64,000 nucleotides of DNA from Sipunculus nudus (GCA_026874595.1 CM049322.1:36639840-36703839), one strand, 5' to 3'; positions 13,127 through 25,600 are shown, numbered from the stretch's first letter. The notes: generated by a model not told the origin, from the sequence alone. A program made the numbers and translations.

Positions 13127-13917
13127 AATTTTGGAAAATATTGCTAACTACAAAATATTTGTATTTCTTTTGGTTTTTCATGTATATTATCATTAGAAAA
13201 GCTGCTGCTGTAAAAATAGTAAAAAGGAGTAGTTAGCATCATTTTCAGCAAATCCTCAAAAAAAGAGTGACCCTTTAAAAAAAGAATGATTTGGCAGGCA
13301 TGAATTTGACTACATGTGCATTTTTCTTATTGAAAAATAAAATGTACAATTTCAGTTTTACAGAAAAACAAAACAAAAAATTTCAGATTATGTCATGCAG
13401 TTTAATATTAGTCCATTAAAAAGTAGCTTACTGTCACTGGTTGGTTAAAATAGCATACCTTTTAGATATTTAACAAAATTTAAAATTTAACAAAATCAAG
13501 TGCAAATGAGTGAAAAGTTTTAAAATATGTATACCTTCAGAGATATCACTGTATTAGGTTTAAAACAAGCAAATTCAGGGAATTTAGGTATGTCGCTCAC
13601 TTCCACCTCTTTTTATTTTAGCTTTCTGTGATCTTCATGCTTGCCTTATCAATATGTTCAGTTTTTATTTTCCCCTGAAGATGTCTCCAAATGTCATAGT
13701 GCCTGTGTTTTAGTTTTCATTGTTCCCTGAAGATGTCTCCACATGTCATAATTCTTGTTGTGAATTGGGAACAAAAGGGAAAATTTTGTTATGTTTTCGA
13801 GCTATTGATAACAAATTTTCAGACAGACACTCCACAACCAATCCCTACCAAGGTATGCATGAGAGCAATCACTGACCCACCGTTGAATAAAATCTGATTA
13901 TATTTAATAAAGTTACA
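13127..13917. repeat. Likely interior of outer Helitron-like element, with a short duplication
   Basis: The phrase CCCTGAAGATGTCTCCA(A/C)ATGTCATA occurs twice, near 13672 and 13727. The rest is AT-rich with no coding signal. Assignment to the outer element is inferred only from the flanking ends. Confidence 0.4.
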
Positions 13918-15808
13918 ACAAGTGGCCCATGGGCCATGACACTCAGCTGAATTCAAGGAATGTTGAACAATAAGCAAAATGACTGCCAGAGTGCAAACAA
14001 ATCATGAATTTTGTGAAAAGTCCTTAGAAATGGGTTTCAGTGGGCTTTTGGACAGATGACAACTTCATTTGAAGGTCTCATAAATAGAAAAAAATTGCGT
14101 AAAAATTTGAAAAAAATACAGGTAGTGCCACCACTCTGCAGGAACTGATGAAACACTCCATGATCAATATATATCCAAAGAATCATAGCTATCAAGGCAT
14201 TAGTTATTCAGATACTGGAGCTTTTATTTGTATCAAATTTTTAATTATTCTTGGGGGTATTTATGAGCCCTATAGCTCGGAGAATATGCGTAACAGAAAC
14301 CTAATTTCAGGTTTTCAAGGAGATTTTTTATTAGTCTCTCTGGATGTCAAGTAAGAAGATTCTAGGTACAGCAGTTACAGTTTGTGGCATGTGAACAGAT
14401 GACCATTTCATTTGAAGGTCTCATAAATAGAGAAAAATTGCCTAAAAAATTGAAAAAAAATACAGGTGGTGCCACCAGTTTGCAGGAACTGATGGAACAC
14501 TCCATGATCAATATGCCTGCGAAGAATCATGGAGATTAATGCATTGGTTATTCAGATACTGGAGTTTTGTATCAAATTTTTAATTATTCTGAGGGGTACT
14601 TACTATGAGGGATATGGGTAACAGAGACCTAATTTCATGTTTTCACAGAGACTTTCCATGAACCTCCCTTGATGTCAAGTTAGAAGAATCTAGGTCCAGC
14701 GGTTACGATTTGTGCCCTGTTAACAGATGACAGCTTCTTTGAAGGTCTCAAAAATAAAGAAAAAATTTCATAAAAATTGAAAAAAAATACAGATGGCGCC
14801 ACCAGTTTGCAGGAACTGATGGAACATCCCATGATCAATATTCATGCAAAGAATCATGGTGATCAATGCAGTTACAAGTTATTCAGAGACCTGAGCTTTT
14901 GTATCAAATTTTGCATTATTCTGGGGGGTACTTCGGAGCCCCATAGCTCCAAGGATATGGGTAACAGAGACCTAATTTCAGGTTTTTAAGGAGATTTTTC
15001 ATGGACCTCCCTGGATATTTAGTTTGAAGATTCCAGGTCCAGTGGTTACGATTTGTGCCCTGTTAACAGATGACCGCATCTTTTAAGGTATCAAAAATAG
15101 AGAAAGAAAATTGTAAAATATAGAAAAAATACAGGTGGCGCCGTCTGTCTGCAGAAACTGATGAAAAACTCCTTTATTAATATCCATGCAAAGAATCATG
15201 GTAATCAATGCATTAGTTGTTCAGATATTTGAGTTTTTGTATCAAATTTTCATTATTCTGGGGGGTACTTCAGAGCCCCATAGCTTGAAGAATCTGGGTA
15301 ACAGAGACCTAATTCCAGGTTTCCAAGGAGACTTTTCATGGGCCTCCCCGCTTGTCAAGATAGAAGATTCTAGGTCCAGTTGTTATGATTTGTGCCCTGT
15401 TAACAGATGACTGCATCTTTTAAGGTCTCAAATATTGAGGAGAAAAAAAAATCGAAAAAAACAGGTGGTGCCACCAGTCTGCAGAAACTGATGAAACATC
15501 TCATGATTAATATGTATGCCAAAAATCATGACTGTCAGTGATGTAGTTAATGAGATATTGAAGTTTTTGTATGAAATTTTTTATTATTCTGGGGGGTACT
15601 TCAGAGACCCATAGCTCGATCGCAGAATATGGGTAACAGAGACCTAATTTCAGGTTTCCAAGGAGATTTTTCATGGACCTGCCTGGATGTCAAGTAAGAA
15701 GATTCCAGGTCCAGCAGTTACGATTTGTGCTCTGTTAATGGCCGGCCGGACGACGGACGAAGGGTGATCGCTATAGCTCAGATGACTTTCAGTCAGCTGA
15801 GCTAAAAA
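13918..15808 (+). mobile_element. Non-autonomous Helitron/Helentron-like element with both ends
   Basis: The 5' end is CAAGTGGCCCATGGGCCATG followed by CTCAGCTGA. The 3' end is a hairpin: AGCTCAGATGACT (15775-15787), loop TTC, AGTCAGCTGAGCT (15791-15803), then AAAAA. The 5' word CTCAGCTGA is the exact reverse complement of TCAGCTGAG in the right hairpin arm. Between array and hairpin is a GGCCGGACGACGGACGA-type tract. There is no Rep/helicase coding, so it would have to be moved in trans. The 5' nucleotide boundary is approximate. Confidence 0.8.
14053..15740 (+). repeat. Array of five units of about 336 bp inside the Helitron-like element
   Basis: The phrase ACAGGTGGTGCCACC (with variants) recurs at about 14118, 14462, 14789, 15131 and 15461, giving spacings of 344, 327, 342 and 330. 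Each unit also carries GAAGGTCTCA, TTTGTATCAAATTTT, a G-run before TACTT, ACAGAGACCTAATTTCAGG and GATTTGTGCCCTGTTAACAG. Partial or related units occur at 25200-25600 and 59845-60070. Confidence 0.93.
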
Positions 15809-15897
15809 CCTGATGGACGGACAGACAGACAGAGGGACAGACAGACAAACCCAAATCAATGTCCCACGTTCAGTGGAAGCATGGGATTATAATGCAT
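15809..15897 (+). mobile_element. Second Helitron-like 3' end abutting the first
   Basis: Directly after the inner element is a GGACGGACAGACAGACAGAG-type tract. A second candidate terminal hairpin follows around GTCCCACGTTCAGTGG and GCATGGGATTATAATGC. The order 5' end, 5' end, 3' end, 3' end (13096, 13918, 15808, about 15895) fits one element inserted inside another. Confidence 0.6.
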
Positions 15898-16890
15898 ACT
15901 TTATGGGGTCTAATATGAATATAACCCACTTTTGGATTAATTGTAGATATAGCAGTTTTAGACGATAACGAAGTAAAGTATAAAGTAAAACAGCTAGCTC
16001 ATGAAGAATCATAAAATATTTTATATGACTAAGGTAACAATGAAGGATTTACTTTGGTCCTGCTTTGATCGAGACATGTCCAGAGTTCTTGAAAATGAAT
16101 ATATACTGGTGTATGGCCTGATAATTTATCTGTGCTCTGGACTGTAGTCACCATGACTCAGTAGACAAGGAGTCTGCTTTGGAATTCAAGAGGACAAGGT
16201 TTATACAGAATACTGCTGAAGTAAACTTGTGTGAATTGACTTTAAGACCAAGGTCTTGAATATATCATTAGATATTTATACTGACCAGAAAACATGCAAA
16301 TCACCATTATTGGAAATATGCTATATATTATTTACTTTTTCATGATGCTCTTCCAGATATGCAACTGAGCATGATGCATCATACTCATGTGAAGAAACTA
16401 ATAACACACACATCTTACCAACACAATTAGTGGGTTGCCTTAATTAAAGGATACAAATTATGAGGTCTGGTTTTCCAAACAATATTTTTTTCTTCTTCAT
16501 TTTAGGTATTTGATACACTTGAGCCTCTCTCTGAGGTTATATTGGATTTCCCCTTTTCTGGCTTCGAGGACTGGTACAAAGCCTAAATTAACGACAAGGC
16601 TACATTCCAACCTAATGTGTTGAACTTGTTCATGTAGCAACCCCTGCTTATGTCAAAGTAAAGGTTTAAAGTGTAGGCAAACCTGTGTTAAATGATGAAC
16701 TGGTAAAACCTGTGCAAAAGTTGACTGTGAGTTCCTTCCAGTACAAAATAGAAGTTATACTGTAGAAGGTTTATTCCACAAAGACAATCATCAAAACTGT
16801 ATGGAACTTTATATTCTCTGATAAATTTCCTTAAACTTTATGTCTACAAAACGAGCAAATATTATGATTCCTATTTGTGGGATTTACAAA
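15898..16890. other. No recognised feature
   Basis: AT-rich sequence without gene signals or ordered repeats. Confidence 0.5.
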
Positions 16891-17136
16891 AAAAGGTATG
16901 GTTTGCAGGCACTTTTTTTCAAAAATCAGTTTGGCAGGCATTTTTTTCCTTTTTTGTATGTTTAAATAAAAATGTCATATGATCAGGGAAAAGCATGATA
17001 ATCACATAATTTTTTTTTTGCTAAACAGGTAAAAGCACTACATTACAAAGGAGATCTTATCAAAATTGTAATAATTTATCTTCTTGAAAGATGAATATCA
17101 AATAAAAAATTTTAATGCCTGAGAACCATACCTTTT
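16891..17136. mobile_element. MITE of about 246 bp with ~20-bp inverted ends
   Basis: The left end AAAAGGTATGGTTTGCAGGC and the right end GCCTGAGAACCATACCTTTT are inverted copies with about three mismatches. The interior has no open frame of note. The related copy at 8130-8392 is in the opposite orientation. The transposase family is not clear because A/T runs mask the target duplication. Confidence 0.75.
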
Positions 17137-19077
17137 TTTTTACCTAAATGGTCTTATATACTTTATTGGCATTGCACCATTATAAATTTGTATCTCAAAA
17201 CACTTTTACAAAAGACATAATTTTACCTTTCATTTTTTTTCAAGAATCAAATCATATTTTTTAATGGGAAATGGTTTAAAAGATTACATGTAAGGAATGG
17301 AAGAAGGCTGAGAAGTAAGATAAGGAAAAGGGAAAATGCCTATGTACGAATACTAAAAAAATAGCAAAAAGTTTTCAGAGGCAATACTTGAGAGACGGAA
17401 GTTCATCATTGAGTGGTGTTCTTCTTTCATTTGATCATAAGGAAAGACTAATATTTAAACATTAAGCCAGCATGGTGAACTTTTCTTATTTCAGACTAAA
17501 AGCACATTAGTCTCCCAACAGAAGCAGCCCCACTTTACGTACTCTATGTCCAGGAAGTCTATCAATTTATAGTTCCGACATCTAATGAAGCCCAAAGCTT
17601 AAAAAGGAAAAAACTTGTGAATAAAGGAAACCAAACAATAGAAAGTTGCTTTTTTCCAGACAAATCTTTCTTTTTTAAATTGTAACAAAAGGTTAACCAT
17701 TACTGAGAGAGTGATTCGTAAATGGAGGAAATGAAACAAGGTTATTCATTTTTTTTCATGGTGAACATCTTCTTTCACTTGCCGTTAGAAATAAAGGTCA
17801 GACAATATAACTGGAGTGATCATTAATTAAAAAGAATTCATTAATGGTTCAGAAACAATTTTAGAAAATGTCACAAGGATGGCTGAGTGAAGTTAAAGCA
17901 CTCTGGTTATTAGCAGTGATTTTGATACATTGGGAAGACGAAAAAATCAGAAGTACATTTATTCCGTAGATAGATGACACCACTGAGAACCTTCACCATT
18001 GTAACATTTTTTTCCTATTGAGCAAATCGACAGACAATGCTCCCTTGAACCTCACAGAACTCAAATCCATTTACAAACTTCTCCAATTTCCGTAGCCATC
18101 CCTGCTACTACAAGGTATTTAAGTTTACTACCGGTACTCTGCAGTGTTAATGTACTATATGCAGTCCCGTTGCTTTTCTTTTCAGGCATTCAATAATTAG
18201 AGACAAAAATTATAAGCAGATTTTGTTTGTCTGCTAATAATAGAAGTTCTCTTGGGAACAGGTTTTATGTACAGAAAGTTTAGTGCAGAAAAAAGATAAT
18301 CAACTGTTACTATTCCCTACAGCACCTCTCCTCCTGTCATTGTTAAACCCCCTATAAAGGTGGCAGTGCAAACGTTTTTCCTTCTATGTTATTAGATTGT
18401 CTGAAAAAAAAACAGGCGATTTTGCTTTGGGCTAATAAGGGATGTCAACTGTAACTCTGTTAATATGTTTCATGTGCTTAAAGTTGAGTAAAAAAATATT
18501 TGGTCTCTGAGCAAGATAGTAGTTGGTGATTAACTAAACAACCACTGGAACACTTTTAACGTCTTGTTAACAGGATAGATGAATAGAATTAACGCAGTGC
18601 CAGAGATGCTGAAGGGGAAACTGGGATCAATGGAATTGATACTTGGGGAGTATCAGAAAATCTTTTTCCTTGCTGCAATTTTTTTTTACTTACAACCCAA
18701 TAAAAGTAATAGAAATAAGATGTTGCGACCAAAGACCTTTACCGGCATGTAGCTCACAGACAAATAGATTGAAACAATCTTCCCTGGGGAGCTTGGAAGA
18801 GAATAACATTGGACTGGCTAAGGCAGAACACAGCCTTTCACAATGCGTCTCTTTGTCAATAGATACTTGGCAGTTGTAGATCTAGAACTAAGACAGCAGA
18901 GCCATAGGCAGGAACTGAACTCGAAGTTTCTACTTTTTGGAACAGAAATATTTTTATTTGTAACGACCTTGTAATTAAAGTAAAATTAGAAAATTTAGAA
19001 CATAAGTCTGTATTTCGTAATTATATAATTTTTTGGAATTAGACCACATAACACTTCAAATACATATATATATATAT
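17137..19077. other. AT-rich DNA, no recognised gene
   Basis: The segment 18700-18890 is less AT-rich and open on the plus strand (18643-18879), but has no motif, donor or acceptor that can be argued for. The rest shows nothing. Confidence 0.5.
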
Positions 19078-19604
19078 TGTATATGTCGACAGAAGAATGA
19101 GAATCTGGGAAGATCCAGAACCTTCCCAGGAAGAACGGGGATTCTCATTCTTCCTGGGAAAATGAGAATCAAGAGATGGTATGAAAATATTTGTTCCCAG
19201 GGAAAAATGAGAGAACTAGTCTCTCTTGGGAAGATTTAGAATTCTTATTTTTCCCAGGAGAGAACAGAATTCAGATTTGAAATTCAAACCTGGGAAAAAT
19301 GAGAATTGTCATTTATCCCAATAAGAACATTTTCATTTTGTTTTCATTTTTTTATGTTAATCTTATCTCTCTTTCAGAAAATGAGAACTCCCATTCTTCC
19401 CTGGAAAAACCAGAATTCTCAGTTGTAACAGGAAAAATGAGAATGAAGTCATGGTATGAAATGATTCCCATTCTTCCTATGGAAAAATGAGAATTCCCAT
19501 TATTCTTGGGAATAATGAGAATTCTCATTTTTCCTGGTAATAATGGGACTTCCTGGGAAGATTCTTGATTTTCCCGGATTCTCATTCTTCCCTCAACATA
19601 TACA
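19078..19604. mobile_element. Palindrome-rich TIR element, copy 1
   Basis: The ends are inverted copies of about 30 bp or more: TGTATATGTCGACAGAAGAA on the left and, on the complementary strand of the right end, TGTATATGTTGAGGGAAGAA. Both continue into TGAGAATC(T/C)GGGAA. The interior is packed with GAGAATTCTCATT and TTCCCAGGA/TCCTGGGAA inverted words. It lies beside a TA-rich run. A related copy is at 63231-63647. Confidence 0.85.
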
Positions 19605-19879
19605 TTTATTTGAAATGTACGTAATATGTTATATTCTGCTGGGCACTACTGATTAGGTGGAAGTTTATTTTACATTTTTATATTTATTTTGGTCAAGGTA
19701 ACTACCTTCATTTTTATGCTAATTTTAAACTACCAATAATGTTAATATGAATATCTGCAAAATTCCTTTTCAGATTTGGATTTCAAGCCAGGAGGATAGC
19801 ACTCATTTATATCCTGCATGACCCTTTTATGGGTCATGACATCAAGGAATTCCCAAAAGTCACACTCCTTTTTGAATGA

Positions 19880-20040
19880 TAAATGGCCATTCTCATTGTG
19901 CCTGCAGATTAAGCATTTGATTGATTAACTTGGGTGGGAGCAGATCCTGAAAGGTTTAACAGATCCTCGGCTGTGATTCAAACTCAATCTCCCAGATGTG
20001 TGTCCTGTAGTACAATCCTGGCTACATTACAGAAGCCAAG
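19880..20040 (-). mobile_element. Decayed tRNA-derived SINE, family 1
   Basis: Read on the minus strand, TGTAGCCAGGATTGTACTAC resembles the A-box region and GGGAGATTGAGTTTGAATCA the B-box region. GCCGAGGATC and CTCCCACCCAAG then match the body order of the copy at 9709-10107. The 3' part is missing. Confidence 0.5.
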
Positions 20041-21061
20041 CTGCAAACAACTTTTACTTCCACAACCAAAGTTATCAGAGCTGCCCAACCTGTTTCATCT
20101 TTTGGTTTGTGGCCAACACAAAATCATCAAAAGATCTCAATGAATTTTAAGAAATGCTGAGGAAGAAGTGTCTAAACTTTGGGGGAGATCATTTCAACTT
20201 TTAAAAGACCAATCTGGATGCAGATTAATTCAAATCTATACCCCTTTTTTGTTTGTCTGTTTATCCAGATTATATATCTATAAAAGTACGTACTCTATCA
20301 ATAAATACTTCAATATTTTTTATGGTATGGTGCAGCATGAACTTACTGATGAATAACTGGTTCAATTTTTGGGGGGATCTGGATATGGATCAAGGCCCAG
20401 GGTAACATATATGTTTTTTTTCAGTTTAAAATATGTACAGTAACAGAGAACTGATCAAGTGTTCAGCTCTTTTCAGAAAGTGGAAGAATTGATTCATCAA
20501 ATATAGTCATAGAAATGTTTCAGTCCAAGGCCACTTTTATGGTTTGCCAGAGTTGAGGGGCTTGAAGCACTCTAAAAAAAATTAATAGAGGAAAAAAAAG
20601 AGAATCAACAGAGATATTCAAGATTCACAGATATAAATAAAGATTTTAAGTTTCACTTGATTTTACAGGCTGTAGATAAAATGTACGATAAAATTCTAAC
20701 TAGCTCAATCTTTTTTTATCTTTTTCTTTTAATTTATTGAAAAAAGCCTTTTTCTCAATTATTAATGAAATATTTGATGATTTATGTTTGACATGAAAAT
20801 GTACAACATAACATGCTATAAATTGTTCACAAATTTTGATATTAGGGGAGAGACATGATGAACCGATTGAGATATGGTCATTTGTAAATAGAAGTGACAT
20901 GATGAGTTTGATAAATGTATGATCTTTTGTTCAAGAGAGAGAGACATGATTACTGGGTAGAGATGTAATTCTTTATTCAGGTGACAGACATGATAGACTT
21001 TAAAATTATCCTTTTTCAGAGAGTTCCTTGGGCAGGGAATGTACAGCTTAATTGGTACCAA
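20041..21061. other. No gene; weak GACATGAT-type degenerate repeat
   Basis: The phrase GACATGAT recurs loosely near 20850, 20897, 20945 and 20988 among AT-rich sequence. Nothing else was recognised. Confidence 0.45.
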
Positions 21062-21275
21062 CTTGTGTGGGCTGGCAGAAGGGCACAGTAAAGAAAGCTG
21101 TGAGAATATGAGTTAGAATTTCGGCTGAGGAGAGGTGAGATTACATCTCAGGTCCCCATGAGGGGGAAAGCTCTACCGCATACACACTTCACTCACAAAA
21201 AAGGTGCACCTTTTAGGGGTTCCTCAGTGTTATGACCCAGAACAGGGGAGAGAAATTATGAACTGGGGAGAAATG
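21062..21275 (+). mobile_element. Decayed SINE, family 1
   Basis: In order, this copy retains a GTGGGCTGGCAGAAGGGCAC head, TTCGGCTGAGGAGAGGTGAG, GTCCCCATGAGGGGGAAAGC, TTTTAGGGGTTCCTCAGTG and TATGACCCAGAACAGGGGAG. These parallel the intact copy at 9709-10107. The A and B boxes are mutated. Confidence 0.6.
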
Positions 21276-21776
21276 TGTTACTTGTTTCTTTGTTCATGGA
21301 AGAGACAAAATGAAATGGGGAGAAGGCATATAAGTTTAATCTGAAGGAAGTACAAGATTCATGAGTGAGATGATAATTAAGGTCATGATATAAAAGCTAG
21401 TGACAATGGTGTCACATTTACCACTTGATTGAACATGCTTTTCTGGTAACACATTTAAAGAAGAATATATTTGATAAACCCAGATTAAATCTGTGAGGGA
21501 CACTGGGCTTAAAGTCTGCCTGGAAGTTCAAGACCTGACAGAATGGTTTCAATGGTCCATGAAGACTCGACCAAACAAAAAAACAGGTCACAGGGTACAG
21601 ACAAGTCAGGGATAAGGTGGCGGGGTGACTTTGATGTGACATCTTTTCGTTGATTGTAAAGATAGGATACAGTGCAGACCAAGTCTAGGGTCTTGGGATT
21701 ATCAAATTTGGGGATCTCTTTTTCAGATGAATCACTTTACTGTGTCAACTGTTTGTCAAAGAAAACTGGATGGTGA

Positions 21777-21925
21777 TTTGTTTATTCAAATAAATTTGTA
21801 TAGGATATATGTAAATTATCTTTGTAGCGTCAATCTGTGAGATTCTACAGGTAATAGGATATACAACATTGTGGTTAATACATGATCTGTTTATCCAAAT
21901 AAATTTGTATAAGGATATATGTGGT
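21777..21925. repeat. 109-bp spaced tandem duplication
   Basis: GTTTATTCAAATAAATTTGT at about 21780 and GTTTATCCAAATAAATTTGT at about 21889 are each followed by ATAGGATATATGT-like sequence and ATCTTT. The partial tandem duplication has a period of about 109 bp. Confidence 0.8.
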
Positions 21926-22449
21926 TTATCTTTATATAGTGTCACAGTGTTATATTATAAAGGAAATATGGTATATATGACAGTGAAGTTAAATGTAAAA
22001 TTTATGGAATAGTCAAGACAAAAAGAATATTATATAGCAATCTGAAATAAAGTATAATATAATATAATATAATGCAATATAACAATATGATTATTATTTG
22101 TGAGTTAATTTACACTGAGAAATAAAGATATTAACACTTAGATGTATGACATTTGATGTTTTCAAAGAACAGTACATATGTTATATCTGTTCATCAAAGA
22201 TAAAACTTACATATATGATATTATATGTTATTAACTGGCCTGTTCCATATTGTCATTATGAAAACAATTACCCAACAAGCCAGTTCATAATATTTTTACG
22301 ATTTTTAATATTATTTTACGTATGAATATATCATAAGTACATCATAATAAAACATGATTCTATATAATGTAAAATATTACATATCACAGGGATATATCAT
22401 ATATAACAAAAAATATGAACAAAAAATTAAATTTATGAAATTCAATTTC
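21926..22449. other. Very AT-rich DNA, no gene
   Basis: Includes a short (TAATA)n-type run near 22053-22075. Nothing else was recognised. Confidence 0.6.
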
Positions 22450-22457
22450 ATTTCCAT

Positions 22458-23343
22458 TAGGGTTGGGAGTTGGTTCCTTTTTCATAATCGATCATCGGTT
22501 TGGGTAAACAGAACGATGATCGATTATTAATCGGTTCAGACAAATAAAAAAGAAATATGCAATTATCTGTGAAACTGTACTCTCTTTTCCCAGTCGTATG
22601 TCTTAATAATTCTACCATATGAATAGAAGTTTTTGCCTTTTTTATATTTTTTCTATTATTATGAAGATATGCAATTCAAATTTCATTTTAATTAATTATA
22701 ATTATCAAGAAATAAACCACAGTCCAGGACATCTACTTGCTGGCCCTAAAGATTACTCCCGCCTATCATCTTAACTTCACCACCAGCAAGGACTTTCATT
22801 TTATAACAATTATGATGACTTTCGACATGCATACTGATTTCATAGGACCCGCAAGAAAAATTACAGGCCCATATAATTTTTGGTAAAAATTTTTAAAAAT
22901 TAAATGAAAGCTAAAAAAGCAGCACGTGGCATCAGTTGAAGAGATTATTTCTAAGAGAATCTCGCAAAATTGGCATAGATCTGGAGAATTATGGAGCATT
23001 TTAACGCCATATCGCCCATATTTTGCAATGAACATCTTGTTAGAAAACTCTCCGCTAATTCTGCAGCTCTCTGCCAGTTCATAGAGTTTTAATAAGTACT
23101 CATTTCTCTTATATACCGTGTCATACTCAGTTAGATACGGAGGTTATTTGGAACACAGACTCATCATATGAAGTGCGGAATGTTGTAAAATATGGAAGAA
23201 TAATTTTTGCCTATAACATAGAGACATTCTGGAAAAAAATCATGAGTATGATGTAATCGATAGTTGCCTTTGGTAATCGAGCGCTTGAAAGTGGCAGCAA
23301 ACCGACTGACTTTCGGAAAAACTCGATGATCGGCCCAACACTA
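22458..23343. mobile_element. 886-bp non-autonomous hAT element with perfect 8-bp TSD
   Basis: The left end TAGGGTTGGG and the right end CCCAACACTA are short inverted repeats typical of hAT elements. They are flanked by the identical 8-mer ATTTCCAT at 22450-22457 and 23344-23351, the target-duplication length expected of hAT transposases. Subterminal ATCGATCATCGG on the left and CGATGATCGG on the right extend the inverted symmetry. There is no recognisable transposase; a minus-strand open frame at 22796-23035 shows no convincing BED or RNase-H-like motif. The intact TSD implies a fairly recent insertion. Confidence 0.92.
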
Positions 23344-23696
23344 ATTTCCATTACCTGATTTAAATCGAGTTATTTTTTCTAGGAATGCTACCTTAGGGGT
23401 TTCACATGTAAACTTAACATGGATTTTGTACTGACATGCAGAATATTCCTCTGTTATAATTGCTTCGATTTCTGACAGATCCTGAAGAAAAACCCTAGGA
23501 CTGTAGACAAAAAAGCATTATTATAATCATTCTGTAATTTTACAATTGACATTTATATCAAACATCATAGAGAAAACCTCAGTGTAGCTGAGGAGATACA
23601 AGACTATCTTAAGCTAAGTTGAAGATTTGCTAAATTGCAAAATCAGCCTTTCCTGCTAATATATACAGTGCAATAATTCTTAAAACATGATGACAC

Positions 23697-24096
23697 TTAT
23701 GCAGTAGTGTTATCCATTAGGTTGAATCGGACAAGGTTATGGACAAGAATACGGACAAATATGTTTCCATTAGACTGATATACGATTAGCTCACTTGTCA
23801 AGCAAAGGAAGAAGATTACCCATACAAAAGCACCATCAAAAGCTACCGTTGTCTTTTCAAATTTCTGTGACACATCAAAGGTCTGACAAATTTGTGCTTG
23901 TATCAAGTGTTAGTTGCTGGATGTCCACAACACAGCCAGGTTTGTCTGTAAGGTCTGAGTTATAACAAAGCCTCATGCAACCTCCCCTCATATATTGTCT
24001 GCGTAGAAAATCACCTCCCCACATTAAGATGATATAAGTGGATCTTGCTACCGTCTTGTAATGTCCGGTTATTTTTGCCGTCATCTCTCCATGCAT
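23697..24096 (-). pseudogene. Overlapping minus-strand frames, possible decayed membrane-protein exon
   Basis: Two minus-strand frames overlap: 23875-24096, ending in DKPGCVVDIQQLTLDTST-like sequence, and 23697-23906, which contains a hydrophobic stretch FVWVIFFLCLTSEL before a stop. Their amino-acid composition is less biased than that of surrounding AT-rich frames. They are one base out of phase and overlap by about 30 bases, as a frameshifted coding segment would. No acceptor or donor is convincing and I recognise no family. It could equally be chance. Confidence 0.18.
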
Positions 24097-24304
24097 GTGA
24101 TAATTTCAGCTTTTCAACACTTGACCCTGTGTTCACAAACCTGCATTTGTTGCCACAATGTGTTGCTATTCTGCATATTATAAAAGAACATAATATATAG
24201 CAAATTTAAAGGACAAAAATGTGATGAAAATAAACAAATCAGCACTTAATGTGCAATAAAATCAGGTGTTATTTACACTGAATGCTTGCATAAATGAGCT
24301 TCAA

Positions 24305-25095
24305 CTAGGGACCCATGGGTGCTGACGCTCAGCTGAATTTGTCTACAAGGATAGATTTATGATCTCCTGTGATCAGTTTGAAGCCAACCTGTCTACCCTA
24401 ACTTATCCTAACTGGAGTTATCATCTATAAGCCAATTTTGTGAATGGATGGGCCCTGTGACCTTGACCTTTGACCCCAAAATCAAAAGGAACCTTCTCCT
24501 ATTGGCAGGTGGGTCACGTGGAAGATAAAAGTTTTGGGATGAAAATTTTGGCTTCATTGCATCCACTATCTATTTAAAGATAAGAGTCCTGTGACCTTGA
24601 CCTTTGACCTCCTGACCAAAAAATAAAAAGAGTTTTTACATTATTGGTGGGTCATATATAAGTCAAGTTTGAACCTGATATGACCTTCCACACTGTAGTT
24701 ATCATCTGGAAACAAATATGCAGACAGATGGCCCCTGTGACCTTGACCTTTGACCTTGTGTCCCCCAAATCAATCAGATTCTTCTCCTATTAGCAGGTCA
24801 GCTGTATGTGCAAGATTGTAGGTTTGGGATGAAAAGTTTGGCTTAAAATGCATCCACAATCTTTCTAAATATGTTGGTCCTGTGACCCTGACCTTTGACC
24901 TCATGACCCCAAAATCAACAGAGTTATTGCATTAGAGGTAGGCCATATAAAAGTCAAGTTTGAAATCCATATGTCAAACCAAACTGAAGTCATCATCATA
25001 GAAAAAATCCGATGGATATACAAAAAGACAAACAGATGAGATGACGGACAGGGTGATTAATATGGAGCATCTGTTTATTCAAGCGGGGCCCTAAT
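24305..25095 (+). mobile_element. Helitron-like element with GTGACCTTGACCTTTGACC monomers
   Basis: The 5' end CTAGGGACCCATGGGTGC, then CTCAGCTGA, matches the family terminus. Tandem units follow, each containing GTGACCTTGACCTTTGACC, at about 24457, 24591, 24737 and 24892 (spacings 134, 146, 155). Each unit also has ATCAA(A)AGGATTCTTCTCCT-like and TTGGGATGAAAATTTTGGCT-like phrases. The 3' side has GATGACGGACAGGGTGAT followed by a degenerate hairpin ending CAAGCGGGGCCCTAATTAAT. The units are related to those at 61783-62760. Confidence 0.75.
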
Positions 25096-25600
25096 TAATA
25101 ACACAAGGTTTCAGGACTTAGAGGAAACCATAGTAACAAATCTGAAAGTATCAATATAATTTGGCAGTCTCAAAATAAAGGAAAAATGCATTTATAATAG
25201 AAAAAATACAGGTGGCACCATGCACCCATCTTCAGAAACGGGAGAAAGCAATCATAATCTATTAACATACCAGGTCTCAGGACACTGGATGAAACCACAG
25301 CTGAAAACTGACACAATTGTTGTCATTTGATGGTCTCAAAAACAGAAAAAAATTGTAAAAATTAGAAAAAATACAGGTGGCACCACCAGTTTTCAGGAAC
25401 TGTCAAAACTAGTCATGGTCAATATTCAAGGTAATTTAATCCATGCATTTATTATCAAGATACTGGAGGTTTTGTATCAAATTTTTCATTATTGGGGGGG
25501 GGGGGCTTTACAAGCCTCATAACTCAGAGGATATGTCACACTGACCTAATTACAGTTTTTTCATTGATTTTTCATTGACCTCCCAGGATGACAGGGATTT
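25096..25600 (+). repeat. Two diverged units of the 336-bp Helitron array family
   Basis: TACAGGTGGCACCA at about 25209 and TACAGGTGGCACCACC at about 25373 align with the array at 14053-15740, as do TTTTGTATCAAATTTTTCAT and GACCTAATTACAG. No family 5' end or 3' hairpin is attached, so this is a fragment. The unit's usual G5-G6 run has become G12 at 25494-25505. Confidence 0.8.
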
